Assembly: GCA_000961725.1 (NCBI GenBank)
Contig: LADS01000004.1
Span: 1 to 64,000, forward strand
Reading direction: 5' to 3'
From: Desulfobulbaceae bacterium BRH_c16a
GTDB lineage: Bacteria; Desulfobacterota; Desulfobulbia; Desulfobulbales; Desulfocapsaceae
Length of the DNA: 64,000 nucleotides
In this document: one piece after another, positions 8,878 to 17,769 of the stretch
Layout: each line of letters starts with the position of its first letter
Numbering within the stretch: position 1 is the stretch's first letter
The notes under the pieces: model-generated
Seen by the model: only the letters and a program-made list of their open reading frames with translations
Database searches by the model: none
Told to the model about the DNA's origin: nothing
Position numbers and translations under genes: made by a program

Positions 8878-10053
8878 TTAAAAAGCACTTTCTAACGAAA
8901 CAATGATATCCTCTGCCGTTACCAGCCGCGGGTTGTATATGGCAGTTCCATCTTCTTCGGCTTTTTTCGCGATCAGCGGCAGCATGCCTTCCGTGACGCC
9001 CACATCACGTAGGCGGAGAGGCAGCCCACAGAGTCGGTTGAGTTCTTTCGTGAGTTCCTTCACTCTGCAGATGGCCGTCCTGGCTGACGAATCCGAGTCG
9101 GGAACGTCCCTGGTACCCCCCAAATAACGCGCGAGGCGAACATACAGGTGTTTGCAAGCATTCATGTTGTAGTCCATGCCATGGGGCAGAAGAATTGCAT
9201 TGGCGATGCCGTGGGGTACTCTCGCCATCCCACCTGTTGCGTGCGCCATGGAATGTACGCAACCGACCATAGAGTGGGAAAAGGATATCCCGGCCAGGTT
9301 GGCGCCTATCAGCATGGCGCCCCGTGCCTCAAGATCGTTACCATCCTCGACGGCCCGGATGATATTGTTGGTTATTAATTCAATGGCCACCTGCCCAAGG
9401 GCCTGCGAATGGGGTGACGCATCCACGCTTACGTAGGCTTCAATGGCGTGGGTCAGGGCGTCCATGCCGGTGGCAGCTGTGAGCAGCGGTGGCATGGAGG
9501 CTGTTATCTGAGGGTCCAGAACGGCGAGATTGGGCAGCAAAAATCTATCGGAAAACGCCAGCTTGGTTGCGTTTTCCTGGTCATAGATTACCGCTGCCAG
9601 CGTACATTCGCTGCCGGTCCCCGCAGTGGTCGGTATGACGATTAACGGTTTTAATGGCTCCGACAGGGTCGACACTCCCGAGTAATCCTCGACGAGCCTG
9701 CCCCCTTTGGAAAAGATACAATTCGCGGCTTTGGCCGCATCGATAACACTCCCGCCTCCGACGGCCAAAAGGCCTTCCGCGCCTGCCAGTCGAGCTTGCC
9801 TGGCAATCTCCTCTACGCAGGCCACCGAGGCATCCTGGGGGACATCGATATAACTTCCCGGAATTTCATAACCATCTTCTTTCAGCCGGTCAGCGATGCG
9901 AGCGGAGATGCCCAGGTTATGAAGAACTCTGTCCGTTACCAGGAAATACCTGCGTATCCCAAAGCCAGCCAGCTCGTGAGAAAAGTCGAATGCAATGCCG
10001 GGACCGTAGAGAACTTTTGTGGGGAGGTGAAATTGATAAAACTCAGGCAACAT
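8878..10053 (-). CDS. Iron-containing (type III) alcohol dehydrogenase
   Basis: 391 residues, full length. The NAD-binding GGGSVIDAAKA (around 99-109) and PTTAGTGSE are present. The iron ligands can be placed: Asp198 and His202 (GMDALTHAIEA), His267 (GCVHSMAHATGG) and His281 (VPHGIANA). It interconverts a primary alcohol and aldehyde with NAD(H). It is the first gene of a minus-strand run with the SCP2 protein and aldehyde dehydrogenase, consistent with an alcohol-to-acid pathway. Substrate is unknown; relatives include butanol, lactaldehyde and methanol dehydrogenases. Confidence 0.9.
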   Translation of the reverse strand: MLPEFYQFHLPTKVLYGPGIAFDFSHELAGFGIRRYFLVTDRVLHNLGISARIADRLKEDGYEIPGSYIDVPQDASVACVEEIARQARLAGAEGLLAVGGGSVIDAAKAANCIFSKGGRLVEDYSGVSTLSEPLKPLIVIPTTAGTGSECTLAAVIYDQENATKLAFSDRFLLPNLAVLDPQITASMPPLLTAATGMDALTHAIEAYVSVDASPHSQALGQVAIELITNNIIRAVEDGNDLEARGAMLIGANLAGISFSHSMVGCVHSMAHATGGMARVPHGIANAILLPHGMDYNMNACKHLYVRLARYLGGTRDVPDSDSSARTAICRVKELTKELNRLCGLPLRLRDVGVTEGMLPLIAKKAEEDGTAIYNPRLVTAEDIIVSLESAF

Positions 10054-10141
10054 GTTTTTTCCTCTTCGCCGTATTCGGTGTAAACGTTTTAAAAACTATG
10101 AAACAGTCAATACAAAACATGATACAATCAAAACAGATTAC

Positions 10142-10190
10142 TGAAGTCATCTCGTGGCTCCATTGATAACACGCGGGAAAATTGACTTCA
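10142..10190. promoter_or_regulatory. Inverted repeat in the divergent intergenic region (possible operator)
   Basis: The 238 bases between the divergently transcribed alcohol dehydrogenase and the 752-residue gene contain a perfect 8-bp inverted repeat. TGAAGTCA at 10142-10149 faces TGACTTCA at 10183-10190 across 33 bases. AT-rich sequence with repeated TTGTAT-type words follows towards the alcohol dehydrogenase. The arrangement suits a shared regulatory region, but no regulator gene is adjacent. Confidence 0.35.
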
Positions 10191-10291
10191 TGTAGGAAGA
10201 CTAGTATCATGCATATCGTGATTATTCAATAATATTAAGTATTTCACGGTAGTTACTGTTTTGCTGTGAATCATGGCGCGTTTTACGAACA

Positions 10292-12550
10292 TTGCATGAA
10301 AAGGAGGTTGTTTCGCAAAACAATGCATTGAAGGCGATTTTGGCGGTCTTCCCGACTGCAGGGGAATTTGAGACTTTTCAGACGTGCGACGGAAGCACGC
10401 GGATCATTGAGTCACTGACCGACTTCGCTTTCCGCCTGGGAGTCATCAAGGCAAATAACAATGAATTGTTGTACGAGGTCATAAAAATCCATGCCGAACA
10501 GGGCCCGAATGTTTCCCCTCCAAAAGTGATGACCATGGAAATGCTCCTCGATAATAAAGAGGATCATTGGAAAACCGATTTGTCCGGACGTGGTTTGGTC
10601 GCACGTATCAATGCGCTGTTGGTGAAACACGATATCGCCTTGCCGAAGATCAGCAACACCATGCTGACCCGGATCAAGAAGGAACCCGCGGATACGTTGC
10701 ACAAGCAAAACGTCCTGCGGAGTTTGGCGTTCTGGCTGGGGTATGAGCGAAATGACCTGGACGTGGCCTGGAACTATTTCACACTGCTGGAAATATGCCC
10801 GAGGATCGAGCGCCAGATCAGTGCGAGGGAGGGGGTTCGCGTCGGCTTTTCGTTGATCAGCCGGGGGGATCTCATCGAACAAGAGATCATTGATTGGCTG
10901 AGAAAGGGCATTAAACAATTCATCAAGGAGAATATCGCTACGGAGCCCTACGGCCAGTGGGGCAGCGTGCGGATATACGACATTACGACGCTGTATGTCG
11001 ACTTCCCCAAGGCAGAGGGAAATGGGCTGTCATGTTACCAACAGAGCACTCGAAATGCGCTGTCGGTCGCGCATCAGATGGCAATTCGATGGGCCTTATC
11101 CCCCTTCGCCACTCAGAAGAGGTTTATCGTCACCGCCATTGCAGCCGGCAAACTCACCACGCTTGATAATTACCTTCAGCCGATACTCAACGCTAAACTT
11201 CCCGGCGATCCCGCCATTCGCGTATCCGATTTTGCCAGACAATGTATTTTGGTGAACGATATTCGAGCGGTCTTCAATGATCAGCCGAGGGAGGTTGGCC
11301 TGTTCAACGGCGAGCATCTCAGTATTTGGTGGATTGTGGGACTTTGGAGTCTCATCTATTGGCCGTTTATACCCGACCTGTTGCAGGATGAAACGATTTT
11401 GGACCCTATCCGACTCAAGAAGTACCTGGCTATTGAGTATCCTGGTCATCCGAAGACCGAAAGCCACTCTCACGACAACGCAATCAACGCGCTTTTAAGA
11501 ACTCCGCAAAACGCCCTCCTCGGCATTGAAATTACCAAGACGCTTTACTACAAAAACAATCTTTGGGGTGCCCTTGAAATATTGCGCATAATTTTGAGCA
11601 CCAATCCGGCCAATGTGAACGCACGTTCGTTACGGTTGGTGATCTTTCGCAACTTGGGATCAAATGCACGTTCTTATTCGGTAGCTCTCATCCAATTCAA
11701 GCGGGCGGAAAAGGAAGCGGAATACATCCTCGCGAACTGCCATTCTCTGGATGAGGATTTTTACGACGAATATGGAGTTTTGAAGCTGGCGCACGCCATC
11801 TCTATCCTGCGCTGTCTGCGTAAACATCGCGGGCAGTTTTCGGAAAACGGAATCAATGTCAGCCAAGCCATGGTATGCACGCTCCTTAATGAGGCCGAAC
11901 ATCTCCTGGAAATCGCGATGTGTGTCTCACCCATTGGCACGCGTTCTTTATATCTGCTCACCTGTCTGCGCATGCTCAAACACATATTGAGCTACGATGC
12001 GGATATTTACGTGAATCCGGAAAAACCAGTGGCGATGCCGGTATATCTCGCCAACAAGCCGGCACTCGATATGTTTTATGCCTTGGGGTATATCGATGAA
12101 GCTCGTTCGGCCGCTGAACAGGTTGCAGAGATCGATTCAGCGTTGGAGAAACAATTTCAGCACCATAATAATGCCCTGGCGCTGGACGTATACCGCCCGA
12201 CGCTTTATTTCTGCTATGCCGCGGTTCTTTGGGATTTTTATCCGGTTCGGACAATGGAAACAGCAAGAAACACCATAAAACTACTCGAGGGTGCTATCGA
12301 GATGGCGAGAAAATACCAAAACGATCCTCTCTATATCTATTCTTACAACTGTTTCTACGGCGAAATGATACATCCGTCTGTCTTTATCGCACAACTCTCC
12401 GAACTGCTGTCGAAAATCAAGGTATTTATAGCCGATCTGGACGGTTCGCAGCCGTTCACTCCTGCCGAGAAGGCCCAATCGGAGCGATTTCTGCTGTTTT
12501 CGCATTTCATCGGCCGGACATCGCACTTGCCGGTTGGACCGGGGGAGTGA
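10292..12550 (+). CDS. Unknown 752-residue protein, probably helical-repeat
   Basis: I recognise no named family. The protein has no signal peptide; the only strongly hydrophobic stretch is LSIWWIVGLWSLIYWPFIPDLL around residues 348-370, which could be a buried helix or one membrane segment. From about residue 400 the sequence is leucine/alanine-rich with helical pairs (NALLGIEITKTLYYKNNLWGALEILRIIL, TNPANVNARSLRLVIFRNLG), resembling TPR-like repeats. The start is uncertain: an AAGGAGG lies inside the frame at codons 4-6, and no better ATG in frame follows closely. It is divergent from the alcohol dehydrogenase cluster, which suggests, but does not show, a shared function. Confidence 0.6.
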   Translation: MHEKEVVSQNNALKAILAVFPTAGEFETFQTCDGSTRIIESLTDFAFRLGVIKANNNELLYEVIKIHAEQGPNVSPPKVMTMEMLLDNKEDHWKTDLSGRGLVARINALLVKHDIALPKISNTMLTRIKKEPADTLHKQNVLRSLAFWLGYERNDLDVAWNYFTLLEICPRIERQISAREGVRVGFSLISRGDLIEQEIIDWLRKGIKQFIKENIATEPYGQWGSVRIYDITTLYVDFPKAEGNGLSCYQQSTRNALSVAHQMAIRWALSPFATQKRFIVTAIAAGKLTTLDNYLQPILNAKLPGDPAIRVSDFARQCILVNDIRAVFNDQPREVGLFNGEHLSIWWIVGLWSLIYWPFIPDLLQDETILDPIRLKKYLAIEYPGHPKTESHSHDNAINALLRTPQNALLGIEITKTLYYKNNLWGALEILRIILSTNPANVNARSLRLVIFRNLGSNARSYSVALIQFKRAEKEAEYILANCHSLDEDFYDEYGVLKLAHAISILRCLRKHRGQFSENGINVSQAMVCTLLNEAEHLLEIAMCVSPIGTRSLYLLTCLRMLKHILSYDADIYVNPEKPVAMPVYLANKPALDMFYALGYIDEARSAAEQVAEIDSALEKQFQHHNNALALDVYRPTLYFCYAAVLWDFYPVRTMETARNTIKLLEGAIEMARKYQNDPLYIYSYNCFYGEMIHPSVFIAQLSELLSKIKVFIADLDGSQPFTPAEKAQSERFLLFSHFIGRTSHLPVGPGE

Positions 12551-12985
12551 AGCAAGACTTGAACTGGAGCAACGAAAGCCTTGCATCCGCATTGCCGGCA
12601 ATGAGATATCTCCGAGCGTTTGTCTGGTTTCAGGATATGCAGACCTCGGGTGGCCGAAAAGGATGCCTGTCGCCAACCTCAGGTTCCCGCTGTCTAAAAC
12701 GAAGGCTTGGCTCCGTGTGATTCCCGCCCCCCGGCAAATTATATTCATTTCCTTGTTCGGAAAAGAATATTCTCTAAATATCGATAAAAATCCAAAAATC
12801 TACATATTCAGACAACCTGAACCCGATCGTCTCGGCACGTACTGGACAATACCGGGCATCCGGTTGTATACTGAATGTATCTCCGACAGGTACAAACATG
12901 GCGGACTGCATGGAAAAACAGCGCTCGAACGGGAACCACACTTGTATCTGGCCGAACTGCTGCCCATATTATAACTAAACTAAAA
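12551..12985. other. Region without assignable gene after the 752-residue gene
   Basis: About 435 bases. A plus-strand frame runs 12534-12974 (146 codons) and ends in sequence that looks protein-like (PEPDRLGTYWTIPGIRLYTEC, ALEREPHLYLAELLPIL). It has no clear ribosome-binding site, no recognisable domain and mixed composition. It could be a degenerate gene. Nothing convincing was found on the minus strand. Confidence 0.3.
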
Positions 12986-13087
12986 CCCACAAGGGAGTAC
13001 TCTTTTCAGTCCCCCCTTGTGGAGGATAAGTACCTTGAGACAGATTGTTCCTTGAAAAAAAGCAAGAAATCAATCTGTAAGACACTA
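12986..13087 (+). repeat. Structured two-hairpin repeat, copy 1
   Basis: The first hairpin pairs CCACAAGGG (12987-12995) with CCCTTGTGG (13014-13022). The second pairs ACAGATTG (13040-13047) with CAATCTGT (13071-13078), and inside it CTTG with CAAG around a run of A. A second copy at 43809-43916 has the same order of elements, with stem changes that keep pairing. The element ends 27 bases before the ATG of the CBS-PAS-GGDEF gene, so it could lie in that gene's leader. I do not recognise it as a known riboswitch or REP family. Confidence 0.7.
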
Positions 13088-13113
13088 AAGAATCAACTCT
13101 CGGGGAAGCCATC

Positions 13114-14835
13114 ATGAAGAAACGAATAAAGGATATATTCCGACCTGAAATATTCGCAGTCTCCCCCGACACTCCCGCAGCCGTAGCCATGGATATCATG
13201 CGGGAAAAAAACATCAGCTGCATAGTTATAGTCGAAGAGGACCAGCCTGTCGGGATCTTCACCGAGCGAGACATTGTCAGCTATATGGTTGAACAAGAGC
13301 CGGGTTTTACCAATATCTCCATTGCCAAAGTCATGACTCCCGATGTTCACACCGTCACTCCCGATGTCATGCTGTATGAGGCATACAGTGTTCTGACCGA
13401 AAATCTCATTCGCCATCTCGTGGTCGTCGACCATGAAAACAAAGCCATAGGCGTCATTACCCTATCCGATCTGCTGGATCATCTTGAATACGATTATCTG
13501 GCCAGGAATTGCACTGTCGGCCAGATCATGAATACATTCAAGGTGACTGCCACCGCTTACGATACCGTCTACAGTGCCGCAAAGGCAATGGCCGACAAAG
13601 CCCTGTGTTTCCTTATCGTCTCCAGGCAGCTGCAGCCGCTCGGAGTGATAACCGAACGCGATATCGCCCATTTTGCCACCGAAGGCATTGATATTGAAAA
13701 TACGATGATCAAAGATGTCATGAGCACTCCGGTGTTCACCATCGAGCCCGATCAGTCCGCCTTCGTGGCCGCCGAAAAAATGCATGAGTACGACATCCGC
13801 CATCTCGTGGTTGTCAATGGGGCCGGCAAGGCCGTCGGGGTCGTAACCCAGTCCGACCTGATCCGCGGCCTGGAAAGCAGGCTCATCGACACCTTGAGGA
13901 CGGTCGTGAAAGAACAGGGTGCCGAACTGGACCAAACAATGCACCAGCTGACCGAGAAAAATCTCTTTCTCGAGGCCATCCTCAATTCCGCGATGGGTGT
14001 CGGTATTGCGATCACCGGCCAGGATCTGATCATCTCGCATTTCAGTCTTTCGGCAGAACTCGTACTCGGCATTACGGCTGCGGAAGTACTCGGCAAGGAT
14101 TTGAAGACCGTGGTCGAAGGTCAGAACATTCCTTTCAGCCGACTGGAACAGACGATTCCCAGGATCCACAACGGGGACACCGCTACCTTCACTGTGCACC
14201 GTCGGGAAAATAAACCAAGAACAATCCAGGTTACACTTTCAGGCATCTTCAACGCTGACTCCCTCGCCGGATTTCTGCTCCTCGTCGAAGACATCACCGA
14301 AAAGCGAACAGCCGAAGAGACAATGCACAGGCTCGCCTCCTGTGACACCTTGACCGGTGTAGCCAACCGGGCGATGTTCTATGAAAAGCTCAAATCGGAA
14401 CTGGCTCGCTCGCACCGCAATGACAGTCCTTTCTGCCTCATACTTATGGATGTCGACAACTTCAAAATGGTCAATGCCGCCCTCGGCCATAAGACCGGCG
14501 ACCGGCTGCTCCAGGAAATCGCCCGGAGACTTGACGGGCTCCTGCGTGAAAGCGACACCATCGCCAGACTGGGCAACGATGAATTCTGCTTCATCCTGGT
14601 CAATACGACAACAACCGACGACGCGCTCATAGCCGCGGAAAAGATAGCATATCAGCTGTCGCCCGCCTTTGATTTGACCGGCACCGACCTGACCGTTAAA
14701 TTTAGCCTTGGAGTGGCTCTTTTTCCCATCCACGGAGAAGATGAGGAGACGCTGCTGAGAAACGCCGATGGAGCCATGAACCAGGCTAAGGAGCTGGGAA
14801 GAAAGAACATGAAGTCAAATATCGTCGTTGCCTGA
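13114..14835 (+). CDS. CBS(x4)-PAS-GGDEF signalling protein
   Basis: 573 residues. Four CBS motifs come first (about 1-65, 68-130, 135-195, 200-262; for example IGVITLSDLLDHL and VGVVTQSDLIRGL), forming two Bateman modules that usually bind adenine nucleotides. A PAS domain spans about 285-395 and a GGDEF domain about 405-570. The active-site loop reads GNDEF (487-491), with Asn for the second Gly. An inhibitory-site RxxD (RESD) lies five residues before it and TLTGVANRAMF is intact. Activity as a diguanylate cyclase is therefore plausible but not certain. No membrane segment is present. The protein may couple energy charge to c-di-GMP. It stands alone, with a structured repeat directly upstream. 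Confidence 0.9.
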   Translation: MKKRIKDIFRPEIFAVSPDTPAAVAMDIMREKNISCIVIVEEDQPVGIFTERDIVSYMVEQEPGFTNISIAKVMTPDVHTVTPDVMLYEAYSVLTENLIRHLVVVDHENKAIGVITLSDLLDHLEYDYLARNCTVGQIMNTFKVTATAYDTVYSAAKAMADKALCFLIVSRQLQPLGVITERDIAHFATEGIDIENTMIKDVMSTPVFTIEPDQSAFVAAEKMHEYDIRHLVVVNGAGKAVGVVTQSDLIRGLESRLIDTLRTVVKEQGAELDQTMHQLTEKNLFLEAILNSAMGVGIAITGQDLIISHFSLSAELVLGITAAEVLGKDLKTVVEGQNIPFSRLEQTIPRIHNGDTATFTVHRRENKPRTIQVTLSGIFNADSLAGFLLLVEDITEKRTAEETMHRLASCDTLTGVANRAMFYEKLKSELARSHRNDSPFCLILMDVDNFKMVNAALGHKTGDRLLQEIARRLDGLLRESDTIARLGNDEFCFILVNTTTTDDALIAAEKIAYQLSPAFDLTGTDLTVKFSLGVALFPIHGEDEETLLRNADGAMNQAKELGRKNMKSNIVVA

Positions 14836-14954
14836 AGAAAGAACCTCTGTTCAAACCCTCTGCCTGCTTAAAACCAGCCCGCGCTACCTTCTTATCGAAG
14901 CCTCCGTCCGATCCCACGTTCAAATTCAAAAACCTTCCATTTTTTTTAAGAATC

Positions 14955-14970
14955 TGTCGGACACATGACA
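14955..14970 (+). promoter_or_regulatory. CooA-type operator upstream of cooS
   Basis: TGTCGGACACATGACA matches TGTCG-N6-TGACA, the reverse complement of the Rhodospirillum rubrum CooA site TGTCA-N6-CGACA, at all ten defined positions. Its centre is 14962.5, about 112 bases before the cooS start. A cooA homologue lies just beyond cooS. Confidence 0.75.
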
Positions 14971-14991
14971 GAAAAGCGCTGGTCGGCGATG

Positions 14992-14997
14992 TATTAT
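14992..14997 (+). promoter_or_regulatory. Candidate -10 element of the cooS promoter
   Basis: TATTAT lies 30-35 bases after the centre of the CooA-type site. A transcription start near 15004 would put the activator site at about -41.5, the class II position used by CooA and CRP. No good -35 is present, as expected where an activator replaces it. Confidence 0.45.
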
Positions 14998-15074
14998 GCC
15001 GTGCAATACGCCGTGACGCGTTTGCCGGCTGAGTGATCCGAACTGACAGATGAAACATGAATGGAGGTTGTCCA

Positions 15075-16964
15075 ATGGCAAGACCTGATCGAACGATTGA
15101 CGAGTTGACTCTCTGGGATGATGCAAAAGAGATGTTGAAAAAAGCAAAATCCGAAGGGATTGAAACGGCCTGGGATCGCCTCGATCAACAGACGCCCCAC
15201 TGCACATTCTGCGAATCGGGCACAACCTGCACCAACTGTACGATGGGACCGTGCCGCATCAGCGCAAAGCCCGACAGTAAAAAGCAACGCGGGGTCTGCG
15301 GCGCAGATGCCGATGTTATCGTGGCCCGCAATTTCGGCCGTTTTGTCGCCGGTGGGTCGGCCGGCCACTCCGATCACGGCCGCGATCTCGTTGAAGTCCT
15401 TGAAGCTATCGTCGAGGGAAAAACCGACAATTACACCATCCGAAACCCGGAGAAGCTTTTTTCCCTTGCCGGGGAAATGCAGATTGCTACTGCAGGCCGA
15501 GAGCTTATCGAGGTGGCAGGCGATGTTCTGGATGTCTGTTTTTCCGATTTCGGCAGCCGTCGCAAAGAGCTCTCGCTCCTTTCCCGACTGCCGATGCAAA
15601 GAAGAAAAATCTGGCAGAAACTGAACATTACCCCGCGTGGCGTGGATCGGGAGATCACCGAAATGATGCACCGGACCCACATGGGCTGCGACAACGATGC
15701 CGGCAGCACCATGCTGCATGCCGCCCGCACCGCCTTAGCCGACGGATGGGGCGGCTCAATGATCGGCACCGAGCTCTCCGATATTATTTTTGGCGGGCCG
15801 ACCCCGAAAATGTCGACCGCAAGTCTTGGGGTTTTACGTGAAGATGCGGTAAATATTCTGGTACACGGTCATAATCCGGTGGTGTCCGAAATGATCCTGG
15901 CGGCAGCCCATGACCCTGAGCTTATCGCCCAAGCCAGAGCACTCGGCGCCGACGGCATCAACATCGCCGGCCTCTGCTGCACCGGCAACGAGTTGCTGAT
16001 GCGGCAGAGTATCCCGATGGCCGGCAACCATCTCATGACCGAACTGGCGATTGTCACCGGGGCGGTCGAAGCGGTTGTCGTCGATTATCAGTGCATCATG
16101 CCGAGCATGGTTCGGATCTCCGGCTGCTATCATACGAAATTTATCACGACTGCCAACAAAGCCCGGTTCACCGGGGCGATACATTACGATATCCAGCCTG
16201 CCACCGCCTTGGCCCAGGCCAAAGAAATCGTCGGCCTGGCCGTACAGGGGTATGCCGAGCGTGACCGGTCGCGGGTCAATATTCCGGGGAAACCGGTCGA
16301 GATCATGACCGGCTTTTGCAATGAATCGGTGATAGAGGCCCTCGGCGGGACGGTTCAACCGCTCATCGAGGCGATCAAAGCGGGAGATATCCGCGGCGCA
16401 GTGGGGATCGTCGGCTGCAATAATCCCAAGTTCAAGCAGGATTCGATGAATGTCGCCCTCGCCCGGGAGTTGATAAAAAAAGACATCCTGGTGCTGGTGA
16501 CAGGCTGTTGCACCACTGCAGCCGGCAAGGCCGGCTTGCTGGTTCCGGAAGCTATCGAAATGGCCGGACCGGGACTGAAAAAGATCTGCGGAAGTCTTGG
16601 CATTCCACCCGTTCTGCATTACGGCAGCTGTGTCGACAACTCGCGCATCATCCACTTATGCGCTCTTCTGGCGAAGACCCTTGGGGTCGACATCAGCGAT
16701 CTGCCGGTTGGCGCCTCCTCGCCCGAGTGGTATTCCGAAAAAGCCGCTGCCATCGGGATGTATGCTGTCGCCAGCGGCATTTACACCCATCTGGGCCATC
16801 CGCCCCACATCCTCGGCTCCAAGACCGTTGTCGATCTCGCGCTCCATGGTCTGGAGGAGCTGGTCGGCGCCTCTTTTGTAATCGAGCCCGATCCGGTAAT
16901 TGCCGCAGATCTTCTCGATGTCCGGATCCGGACCAAGAGGCTGGCGCTTGGTTTGACCGCGTAA
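15075..16964 (+). CDS. cooS: Anaerobic Ni-Fe carbon monoxide dehydrogenase, catalytic subunit
   Basis: 629 residues. The ATG at 15075 is preferred because GGAGG precedes it; a frame-matching ATG six codons upstream has none. The N-terminal cysteines for the B and D clusters are visible (Cys43, 46, 52, 55, 60, ending in the typical MGPCRI). Further ligand motifs of the C cluster follow in order: HGHNPVVSE, IAGLCCTGNE, VGCNNPK, TGCCTTAAGKAG and YGSCVDNSR. The enzyme oxidises CO with water to CO2 and passes electrons to ferredoxin. No cooF, cooC or acetyl-CoA synthase subunit adjoins it, so this is a stand-alone CooS. It is probably CO-induced through the palindrome and promoter upstream. Confidence 0.95.
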   Translation: MARPDRTIDELTLWDDAKEMLKKAKSEGIETAWDRLDQQTPHCTFCESGTTCTNCTMGPCRISAKPDSKKQRGVCGADADVIVARNFGRFVAGGSAGHSDHGRDLVEVLEAIVEGKTDNYTIRNPEKLFSLAGEMQIATAGRELIEVAGDVLDVCFSDFGSRRKELSLLSRLPMQRRKIWQKLNITPRGVDREITEMMHRTHMGCDNDAGSTMLHAARTALADGWGGSMIGTELSDIIFGGPTPKMSTASLGVLREDAVNILVHGHNPVVSEMILAAAHDPELIAQARALGADGINIAGLCCTGNELLMRQSIPMAGNHLMTELAIVTGAVEAVVVDYQCIMPSMVRISGCYHTKFITTANKARFTGAIHYDIQPATALAQAKEIVGLAVQGYAERDRSRVNIPGKPVEIMTGFCNESVIEALGGTVQPLIEAIKAGDIRGAVGIVGCNNPKFKQDSMNVALARELIKKDILVLVTGCCTTAAGKAGLLVPEAIEMAGPGLKKICGSLGIPPVLHYGSCVDNSRIIHLCALLAKTLGVDISDLPVGASSPEWYSEKAAAIGMYAVASGIYTHLGHPPHILGSKTVVDLALHGLEELVGASFVIEPDPVIAADLLDVRIRTKRLALGLTA

Positions 16965-17020
16965 GAAGACGCTGCCCTGATCCTTCTGCACAAGAAGACA
17001 ATCCGGGCAGCTCTTTCCGC

Positions 17021-17671
17021 CTATCGATATTTGCCGAGTTTTTCCAGGTCGGGAATAAGCAGTACTCCCCGTTCGGTTTTCTGCAGGATACCATCCCGGA
17101 TCATATCATTGAGGATTGTCGACACAGTCTGACGGGTCGAGCCGACAATGCCGGCAATCTGCTCCATTGTCAATCCCAGCGAGACGGTGACCATGCCGGT
17201 TTCATCGGCGGTGCATTGATCGGTCTGAAAAAGGATGAAATCGGCGAGCCGTTTGCGGATATCCTTGAAGGATAAGCTGTCGATGATGGCAAACGACTGC
17301 TTCAGGATCCCTCCGAGTACCGCAATCACAATTTTCGACAACTCAGGATACTCAGCCATAAAGGAGTAGAATTTCATAGTATCCATCGTCAATATGCGGA
17401 CATCGCCCATGGCCGAATTATACGCCGAGGTGTGGGTTGAGTAAATGTCTCCGGGATTTAAGATCGACAGGGTGAACTCGCGATCCTCCATGGCCAGGTA
17501 CACCCGGACCTGGCCTTTTTCCACCAGATAGACCAGATTGTCGTCATGGCGCGGACCGAAGATGAGGGCCTTGTTGACAAAGGTTCTGGCGACAAACTGC
17601 TGCCGGAGATTATGGTATCTGGGGGATGAAAGTTCCTTGATCAGATTGATCTCGGAAAACCGTGTCTTCAT
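17021..17671 (-). CDS. cooA: CO-sensing CRP/FNR-family activator, CooA-like
   Basis: 216 residues. An effector domain with VRVYLAMEDREFTLSILNPGDIYSTHTSAY aligns with the CooA heme region (VYLVGEEREISL..GDMFCMHSG). The heme ligand corresponding to His77 is kept (His80), while the redox-switch Cys75 is Ser78. The HTH recognition region GSTRQTVSTILNDMI matches CooA GSSRQTTSTALNSLI nearly residue by residue. CooA binds CO at heme and activates CO oxidation genes. The gene converges on cooS 56 bases away. Two exact CooA-type sites, before cooS and before this gene, support the call and suggest autoregulation. Confidence 0.88.
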   Translation of the reverse strand: MKTRFSEINLIKELSSPRYHNLRQQFVARTFVNKALIFGPRHDDNLVYLVEKGQVRVYLAMEDREFTLSILNPGDIYSTHTSAYNSAMGDVRILTMDTMKFYSFMAEYPELSKIVIAVLGGILKQSFAIIDSLSFKDIRKRLADFILFQTDQCTADETGMVTVSLGLTMEQIAGIVGSTRQTVSTILNDMIRDGILQKTERGVLLIPDLEKLGKYR

Positions 17672-17769
17672 GCAATCTTCCTCTTTTTTTCAAGTTTCAA
17701 CGGTATCGATATCAGGCGACAACATGGCAGGAGTGTTGTCAGGTGGTAATTCAAATTCGGTCGCTCGTC

